A DNA stretch of 64,000 nucleotides from Ferdinandcohnia sp036962685 (GTDB lineage: Bacteria > Bacillota > Bacilli > Bacillales > Bacillaceae_L): assembly GCF_036962685.1 (NCBI RefSeq), contig NZ_JBALOP010000042.1:1-64000 (forward strand). The letters are read 5' to 3'. The notes under the pieces are model-generated. The model was given only the letters and a program-made list of their open reading frames with translations. It searched no databases and had not been told where the DNA came from. Shown here piece after piece: positions 58,838 to 64,000 of the stretch (its first letter is position 1; each line of letters opens with the position of its first letter). The translations under genes and the position numbers were made by a program.

Positions 58838-59251
58838 ATGAAATATGTTCACGTTGGAATAAATGTTACGAATTTAGAGAATTCCATTGAGTTTTACCAA
58901 AAGGTATTTGGAGTACAACCTGTAAAGGTAAAGAATGAATATGCAAAATTTTTACTAGAAAGTCCTGGACTTAACTTTACACTAAATGTTCGAGATGAAG
59001 TAAATGGGAATCAGGTCAACCATTTCGGTTTTCAAGTTGAAACGGGAGATGAAATTACATTTCATAAGGATAGACTAGAAAAAGAAGGGTTCTTTGCACG
59101 CGATGAGATGGATACAACATGTTGTTATGCCGTACAGGATAAATTTTGGGTAACAGATCCGGATGGAAATGAGTGGGAGTTTTTCTTTACAAAAACGGAT
59201 AGCGATGTCCATAAAATAGAATCTACTTCTTGTTGTGTAGCTCCAAGTTGA
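58838..59251 (+). CDS. arsI: ArsI/CadI-family organoarsenical C-As lyase
   Basis: A VOC-fold enzyme with the metal ligands His5, His62 and Glu114 and the vicinal Cys95-Cys96 (TTCCYA) that bind trivalent aryl or methyl arsenicals, as in ArsI; the C-terminus adds SCC. By family it demethylates methylarsonous acid and opens the C-As bond of aromatic arsenicals. ATG at 58838 after GGAGGG. It suggests resistance to organic as well as inorganic arsenic. Confidence 0.92.
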   Translation: MKYVHVGINVTNLENSIEFYQKVFGVQPVKVKNEYAKFLLESPGLNFTLNVRDEVNGNQVNHFGFQVETGDEITFHKDRLEKEGFFARDEMDTTCCYAVQDKFWVTDPDGNEWEFFFTKTDSDVHKIESTSCCVAPS

Positions 59252-59275
59252 GAAACAAGTAGTGCATGCTAAAAT

Positions 59276-59303
59276 TGGGACGAGGGACCTGTCCCTGATG
59301 GAG
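59276..59303 (+). repeat. REP-like unit, copy 3
   Basis: TGGGACGAGGGACCTGTCCC followed by TGATGGA, 24 nt after the arsI stop, in the same sense. The internal GGGAC...GTCCC forms a short stem. Confidence 0.7.
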
Positions 59304-59313
59304 GTTAAATTTA

Positions 59314-60609
59314 GTGATTACAGCAATAGTAGCAACAAGCATTTTTATAGCAACACTCGCTCTCGTTATCTGGCAGCCAAAAGGATTAAATATAGGTTGG
59401 AGTGCATGCGGCGGGGCTATCCTAGCTTTATTACTAGGGGTAGTAGGATTTAACGATGTACTTGAAGTGATTGGCATTACGTGGAATGCCACATTATCCT
59501 TTGTAGCCATCATTTTAATTTCATTGATTTTAGACGAGATTGGATTATTTGAATGGGCAGCACTTCATATGGCAAGAGCCGCAAAGGGAAATGGAAAGAG
59601 GATGTTTGTCTATATTAGTATTTTAGGAGCCATCGTGGCTGCCCTCTTTGCAAATGATGGAGCTGCCTTAATTTTGACACCTATTGTTTTAGCAATGGTT
59701 CGTAATTTGAAATTTAAAGAACAGATGATTTTTCCATTTATTATGGCAAGTGGATTTATTGCAGATACGACATCCTTACCATTCGTTGTAAGTAACTTAG
59801 TTAACATTGTATCTGCAGATTTCTTTCAGATTGGATTCGTAGAATATGCTTCAAGAATGATTATCCCTAACCTATTCTCATTAATAGCGACGATTACGGT
59901 CTTATTCATTTACTTTAGAAAAAGCATTCCTAATACGTACGATTTATCAAAATTAAGAGAACCTAAAGAAGCGATTAAGGACATTAACATGTTTCGTCTT
60001 TCATGGTATGTTCTTGGGATATTATTAATTGGTTATTTTTCTAGCGAGTTCACCCAAATACCTGTTTCAATTGTTGCGGGGATCATTGCACTCTTCTTTT
60101 TATTGATGGCCAGAAGAAGCCATGCAGTAAATACAAAAACAGTTGTAAAAGGTGCGCCATGGAATATCGTGTTATTCTCAATCGGGATGTATGTGGTCGT
60201 ATACGGATTGGGAAATGCTTGGTTAACTAAATCGTTAGCTAGTGTCATTCAAGCAACAGCTGACCAAGGTTTATTTGTTGCAACGATAGGTATGGGCTTT
60301 ATAGCAGCTTTCTTATCATCTTTAATGAATAACATGCCAACAGTTATGATCGATGCCTTAGCTATTGCTGAAACCAGTACAACTGGTCCAATCAGAGAAG
60401 CTCTTATTTACGCAAATGTGATTGGGTCTGACTTAGGTCCGAAAATTACTCCAATTGGTTCGTTAGCGACCTTAGTGTGGCTCCATGTTTTATCTCTTAA
60501 AGGAGTCAAAATCTCATGGGGAACATATTTCAAAACAGGTATTGTATTAACGATTCCAATTCTATTTATCACCTTAATCGGTCTTTACTTTTCTTTATTA
60601 ATTAGCTAA
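59314..60609 (+). CDS. arsB: arsenite efflux permease ArsB
   Basis: A 431-residue membrane protein with 10-12 helices and the ArsB-type start 'IFIATLALVIWQPKGLNIGWSACGGAILALLLG', plus 'FANDGAALILTPIVLAM' and the late 'NVIGSDLGPKITPIGSLATLVWL'. It exports arsenite (As(OH)3) or antimonite. GTG start, GGAGG at 10 nt. Co-transcribed with arsI and arsC. Confidence 0.95.
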   Translation: MITAIVATSIFIATLALVIWQPKGLNIGWSACGGAILALLLGVVGFNDVLEVIGITWNATLSFVAIILISLILDEIGLFEWAALHMARAAKGNGKRMFVYISILGAIVAALFANDGAALILTPIVLAMVRNLKFKEQMIFPFIMASGFIADTTSLPFVVSNLVNIVSADFFQIGFVEYASRMIIPNLFSLIATITVLFIYFRKSIPNTYDLSKLREPKEAIKDINMFRLSWYVLGILLIGYFSSEFTQIPVSIVAGIIALFFLLMARRSHAVNTKTVVKGAPWNIVLFSIGMYVVVYGLGNAWLTKSLASVIQATADQGLFVATIGMGFIAAFLSSLMNNMPTVMIDALAIAETSTTGPIREALIYANVIGSDLGPKITPIGSLATLVWLHVLSLKGVKISWGTYFKTGIVLTIPILFITLIGLYFSLLIS

Positions 60610-60624
60610 AAGGAGATATACATT

Positions 60625-61026
60625 ATGTCTAAGAAAACAATTTACTTTTTATGTACTGGAAACTCTTGTAGAAGTCAAATGGCTGAAGGTTGGGCGAAAC
60701 AATATTTAGGCGATGAATGGGAAGTAAAAAGTGCAGGACTTGAAGCTCACGGATTAAATCCAAACGCAGTTAAAGCTATGAATGAAGCAGGAATTGATAT
60801 TTCGAATCAAACATCGGATGTGATTGATCCGGAAATTTTAAATCATGCGGATTTCGTTGTTACTCTTTGTGGTCATGCAGCAGACAATTGCCCTGTTACC
60901 CCCCCTCAAATAAAACGGGAGCACTGGGGATTTGATGATCCTGCCGGAAAAGAGTGGTCTGAATTTCAACGAGTTCGTGACGAAATTGGTAAACGCATTA
61001 AGCAATTCGCTGAAACAGGGAAATAA
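60625..61026 (+). CDS. arsC: thioredoxin-linked arsenate reductase ArsC
   Basis: A 133-residue low-molecular-weight phosphatase-fold reductase with the CTGNSCR P-loop (Cys10, Arg16), the second pair Cys82 and Cys89 in 'TLCGHAADNCP', exactly the four-cysteine relay of Bacillus/Staphylococcus ArsC. It reduces As(V) to As(III) for ArsB. AAGGAGATATA before the ATG. Confidence 0.96.
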   Translation: MSKKTIYFLCTGNSCRSQMAEGWAKQYLGDEWEVKSAGLEAHGLNPNAVKAMNEAGIDISNQTSDVIDPEILNHADFVVTLCGHAADNCPVTPPQIKREHWGFDDPAGKEWSEFQRVRDEIGKRIKQFAETGK

Positions 61027-61097
61027 GAAGCACCTTGCATAAATGAATCACTATCTTTGAGAGTACTACCACATGCGAGGCCTTTATGAAGGTACTA

Positions 61098-61141
61098 AAG
61101 CCTAATTTCTTCTTATAACATCGAGAAATTAGGCTTTTTTT
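61098..61141 (+). terminator. terminator of the arsenic operon
   Basis: A 13-bp perfect stem AAGCCTAATTTCT / AGAAATTAGGCTT with 13-nt loop and TTTTTTT. Confidence 0.93.
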
Positions 61142-61228
61142 CTATCTACTAACGTACTTTACAATAAGGTGCTTTATCAAAGTACACTGACTCTGAAAAT
61201 AGAAGCTCTACTTAAATCAAGTAAAAAA

Positions 61229-61882
61229 CTAAGCCCATAATAGGCCCTTTTTCCACTTATTTCCCTCTAACCTATATTTTACTCTAGTATGCTTCCGATC
61301 TTCGTCCGCTTGCCAATACTCGACTTCTATTGGATCTACTCTATACAAAGTCCAATAAGGAAATATGATAGTTGGATTTTGTCTTATCTTTTTCATTTCA
61401 TTATTTAATGCTTCTTCGAACTCAGTTTGCTCATTTAAAATTGAACTTTGTTTTCCTAGTAAAGCAACGGCTCGAGCTAGAGCACCTCGTCTTAAAAAAT
61501 CTTTTGCACTTAGATCTTTATTCATTTCAACTACTTTGCCACGTATTCTAACTTGTCTTCCAATCAAAGACCAATAAAAAGTTAAAGCTACGCTGGGGTT
61601 AACCGCAATTTGTCTACCTTTTTCACTTTTAGAGCTTGATGCAAAATACCAGCCATGTTGATCAACATCTTTAATAATAAGAACACGTGCATCTGGAAAA
61701 CCGTTATGGTCTGTTGTGGAAAGAGTCATTGCATGAGGTTCGTGTTCTCCTTTATCTACTGCATCTTTAAACCATTCCAAAAATAGTTCATGAGGATAAT
61801 CAGGTAAAGCATTCATATCAAATGATGGGAAAGGTCCAGCAAGGGTTCTAGTCTGTCTAATCATTTTTCTTATGTCGTCCAT
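61229..61882 (-). CDS. pyridoxamine 5'-phosphate oxidase family (PdxH-like)
   Basis: A ~217-residue flavin-binding split-barrel of full PdxH length, with 'DHNGFPDARVLIIKDVDQHGWYFASSSKSEKGRQIAVNPSVAL' (FMN-binding region), 'YWSLIGRQVRIRGKV' and the C-terminal 'WQADEDRKHTRVKYR' in place of the canonical 'R-LHDR' tail. It oxidises pyridoxine or pyridoxamine phosphate to PLP, or is a related FMN oxidase. ATG at 61882, GGAGG upstream. Confidence 0.8.
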   Translation of the reverse strand: MDDIRKMIRQTRTLAGPFPSFDMNALPDYPHELFLEWFKDAVDKGEHEPHAMTLSTTDHNGFPDARVLIIKDVDQHGWYFASSSKSEKGRQIAVNPSVALTFYWSLIGRQVRIRGKVVEMNKDLSAKDFLRRGALARAVALLGKQSSILNEQTEFEEALNNEMKKIRQNPTIIFPYWTLYRVDPIEVEYWQADEDRKHTRVKYRLEGNKWKKGLLWA

Positions 61883-61978
61883 ATAAAATCCTCCAGCATA
61901 ACCATAATTAAAAAATATCATTATATTGTTATACTAATCTTCAAGAACTTTAAATGTAACTACCCCAATTACGGGAGG

Positions 61979-62914
61979 TTAATTTGCAATGTGAAGAATA
62001 ATACGCCCACGTCCATGGCCAATCTGACTCACTTCATGGGCACGCCTGACATCATGAAGTGGAAAGGTCTTAAAAATAATAGCTTTTACAATTCCTTCTT
62101 CCATCAATTGAGCTATATCCGCTAGGTCTTCATTTGCTGGAAGTCGATTCGGCTTTAATGCCTTGATTCCGCGTTTCTTCGCTTTTTCCAATGACGGTTG
62201 TTCCACTAGTGAAATAAGAGTCCCACCAGGCTTTATTATGGACCAAGAGCGTTCAAGTGTGTCTCCACCCACAGTATCAATTACAAGATCTACATCTTTT
62301 ACGACTTGTTCAAAGGGTGAGGAGGTATAATCAATTACTGTTTCTGCTCCCAAAGAGCGAACAAATTCAGTATTTGCCGTTGAAGCAGTACCAATCACAT
62401 GTGCACCTTTCCATATAGCAAATTGTACCGCATACGAACCTACTCCACCTGCTGCTCCGTGAATCAATACTCTTTCCCCAGCTTTTAGTCTTCCATCATG
62501 AATAAGGGCTTGCCAAGCGGTTGCTGCGCCGCCAGTTATTGTTGCAGCGTCATCCAAACTAATCGAAAGAGGTTTAAGAACAAGGGATTCCTTAGAAACG
62601 ACTATATACTCTGAATATGTTCCCATTGAGCTTCTTCCGAATACCTGCTGCCCCTTCCTGTAAGTCGTAACATTTGCTCCAACCTCCGCTACAACACCTG
62701 AAAAAGCAGTACCAGGGATATACGGAAATTGTATCGAACGTACATCCTTAAATAATCCTTGACGAAGTTTCCAGTCTACTGGCAGTACACCCACAGAATG
62801 AACACGAACCAGCACCTCTCCTTCCTTTGGTTCGGGACATTGAATCTTTTCATATTTTAATTCTTCAGGTCCTCCATATTGATAAACTCGGATCGCATTA
62901 ATCATTTTTTTCAA
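61979..62914 (-). CDS. NADPH-dependent quinone oxidoreductase-like protein (zinc-less MDR)
   Basis: A 311-residue medium-chain dehydrogenase/reductase without the zinc cysteines: 'AIRVYQYGGPEELKYEK' and the NADPH-binding 'GERVLIHGAAGGVGSYAVQFA' and 'VIGTASTANTEFVRSLGAETVIDY'. It reduces quinones or enones. TTG at 62914 follows AAGGAAG; ATG at 62905 is possible. Confidence 0.88.
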   Translation of the reverse strand: MKKMINAIRVYQYGGPEELKYEKIQCPEPKEGEVLVRVHSVGVLPVDWKLRQGLFKDVRSIQFPYIPGTAFSGVVAEVGANVTTYRKGQQVFGRSSMGTYSEYIVVSKESLVLKPLSISLDDAATITGGAATAWQALIHDGRLKAGERVLIHGAAGGVGSYAVQFAIWKGAHVIGTASTANTEFVRSLGAETVIDYTSSPFEQVVKDVDLVIDTVGGDTLERSWSIIKPGGTLISLVEQPSLEKAKKRGIKALKPNRLPANEDLADIAQLMEEGIVKAIIFKTFPLHDVRRAHEVSQIGHGRGRIILHIAN

Positions 62915-62999
62915 CTTTTCAATCTTCCTTTCTAAGCTCAGGGAATCAGAAATATTTTAAATATATCCGCCTCTCCATAAGTATATTTTTATCTGCCCC

Positions 63000-63455
63000 C
63001 TACTTAAGCACACACGTCTCTCCTTTTTCATCAAAAGCGTGCATAAGATCAAACGCATATGGGGTAGGTCCATGTTGAATATAATGATTGTATCTCGTAA
63101 AAGCTTCCTCCCATGAGACATCCTTGACCTTCTCTGTCCACCAGACGACATATAAAAGATCGTTAGGGTATATCCATCTGCTCCTTTTGCTTAATGCTTG
63201 GCTATGCTTGCCTGAATAGGTGAAACGAAACAAGGAATGAAGGCTATCCCATACAGTTAATGTAAGGACAGGGTAACCTTTCTCTTTTGCATCAGTAGGG
63301 AAAGGCACTTCCTCTGACGAAAAATCTTCTATAAGATGTCCTGATACATATGCCTGACGCATTACTTTATACCCCGTTTCATAAAACTCGCGTGAGACAG
63401 GGTGGTCATATGGATGATTTAGCCTACCAACAGTATAAATTGCAACAAAAGCCAT
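63000..63455 (-). CDS. DUF3291 domain protein
   Basis: A ~151-residue ferredoxin-like fold: 'IYTVGRLNHPYDHPVSREFYETGY', 'VLTLTVWDSLHSLFRFTYSGKHSQAL' and 'YVVWWTEKVKDVSWEEAFTRYNHY', matching DUF3291 (dimeric alpha-beta barrel, heme-oxygenase-like). ATG at 63455 after TTGGAGGG; the frame is open upstream but lacks a ribosome site. Confidence 0.82.
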   Translation of the reverse strand: MAFVAIYTVGRLNHPYDHPVSREFYETGYKVMRQAYVSGHLIEDFSSEEVPFPTDAKEKGYPVLTLTVWDSLHSLFRFTYSGKHSQALSKRSRWIYPNDLLYVVWWTEKVKDVSWEEAFTRYNHYIQHGPTPYAFDLMHAFDEKGETCVLK

Positions 63456-63545
63456 AACAGCCCTCCAATCAACTTTATAACTAGGTATATTCAGGAAAGA
63501 TATGTTCTTATAACTTCTAATTAAAATGTTATGACGTTTAAAAAA

Positions 63546-63575
63546 GAGAGAACCCACTCAATGTCAGGCTCTCTC
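63546..63575 (-). terminator. terminator of the PaiB-like gene
   Basis: On the minus strand GAGAGAGCC / GGTTCTCTC with one G-T pair, followed by TTTTTT. Confidence 0.75.
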
Positions 63576-63603
63576 ATCATTCTTCACTAAAAAAAAGAAT
63601 CTG

Positions 63604-64000
63604 CTATTTTTGCAGATTTTTCTTCATAAGAGACGCTACTTGTAAATTATCGTGTTGGGAAGTGTTTTCGAGATGGTTAATAACTAATTCTTGCCGTTCA
63701 ACGGGATGATTCTGACTTAATTTCGCTTTTGCCTCAATTTTTGTGATTTTTATTCTGAACGCTACAATTCCCTTACTCATTCCTTCAATAAAACTCGGCA
63801 CTACAACGTTTAGATTGTATGGACTATCAGGGCTTTCATATTTATTTACCAAATCATCTAATGAGTCAAATATTACATTTTTATCTTCAATAATTTCTAG
63901 CTTTCCATATACATGGATGGACACATAATTCCAAGTAGGGACTGCCTTATTTGTTTCGTACCAAGAAGGTGAAATATAACAGTGTGGACCCTGGAAAACC
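63604..64000 (-). CDS. FMN-binding negative transcriptional regulator, PaiB-like (5' part outside the window)
   Basis: The reading frame continues past the window edge: the translated end reads 'GPHCYISPSWYETNKAVPTWNYVSIHVYGKLEII', the PaiB motif, down to the stop at 63604. PaiB-type proteins bind FMN and in Bacillus repress sporulation and protease genes. Only the C-terminal ~130 residues are visible, so the start cannot be given. Confidence 0.85.
   Translation of the reverse strand, partial: VFQGPHCYISPSWYETNKAVPTWNYVSIHVYGKLEIIEDKNVIFDSLDDLVNKYESPDSPYNLNVVVPSFIEGMSKGIVAFRIKITKIEAKAKLSQNHPVERQELVINHLENTSQHDNLQVASLMKKNLQK

Noticed and set aside
62957..63151. 64-residue minus-strand ORF inside the DUF3291 gene
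   Set aside because: Out of frame with the DUF3291 protein and without ribosome site.

Overview
The window reads as chromosomal DNA of an endospore-forming, low-GC Gram-positive bacterium of the Bacillaceae. The evidence is AT-rich sequence, strong AAGGAGG-type ribosome binding sites, frequent TTG and GTG starts, many lipoproteins with a Bacillus-type lipobox, an RNase J, a Bacillus-type SPase I, a PstSCAB-PhoU operon, an ArsR-ArsI-ArsB-ArsC operon and a probable DUF3992 (endospore-appendage-like) protein. The exact species cannot be read from the sequence. Most genes are small accessory or housekeeping-repair types (GNAT, Nudix, VOC, SRPBCC, histidine phosphatase, serine hydrolase, small lipoproteins) in short minus-strand operons.

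Layout. 0-8.8 kb: VOC protein, hydrolase, AraC/GyrI regulator, Nudix and peptidase E, then a plus-strand ECF sigma/anti-sigma pair, a DUF3231 gene, a free-standing structured RNA candidate, tRNA-Arg(CCU), and a VOC gene coupled to a frameshifted small gene. 8.8-12 kb: a NERD-nuclease gene flanked by two arrays of short repeats with 20-nt period, then a stand-alone RNase J. 12-24.7 kb: metabolic and stress genes (amidohydrolase, cysteine hydrolase, ASCH, P-loop kinases, PlsC, MFS, glutathione peroxidase, UDG-like glycosylase, TerC). 24.7-29.6 kb: DUF3992-like protein, second ECF sigma/anti-sigma pair, acetyltransferases, GDPD. 29.6-34.6 kb: pstS-pstC-pstA-[structured repeat]-pstB-phoU plus a new 51-codon ORF before the operon terminator. 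34.6-55.3 kb: small lipoproteins, membrane proteins, methyltransferases, beta-lactamase-like hydrolases, transporters, SPase I, and several decayed genes. 55.4-57.7 kb: PadR regulator with an operator palindrome, followed by a HAAS-type protein and a serine hydrolase whose junction looks damaged. 58.3-61.1 kb: arsenic operon with three matching ArsR operators. 61.2-64 kb: PdxH-like oxidase, quinone-oxidoreductase-like protein, DUF3291, and the 3' part of a PaiB-like gene.

The most unusual material is non-coding. (1) Four intergenic arrays of 4-5 units repeat with almost exact 20-nt period, in three related sequence families. (2) Two copies of a mosaic element, one between pstA and pstB, have reordered modules and compensatory base changes in one hairpin. 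(3) Three REP-like units built on TGGGAC...GTCCCA lie just 3' of stop codons, always in the orientation of the upstream gene. (4) A roughly 240-nt RNA candidate has its own promoter, closing stem and terminator. Small unlisted ORFs, a lipoprotein gene with ATA where its start should be, and several single-event gene breaks are also recorded. All functions are inferred from sequence reading; no database search was run.
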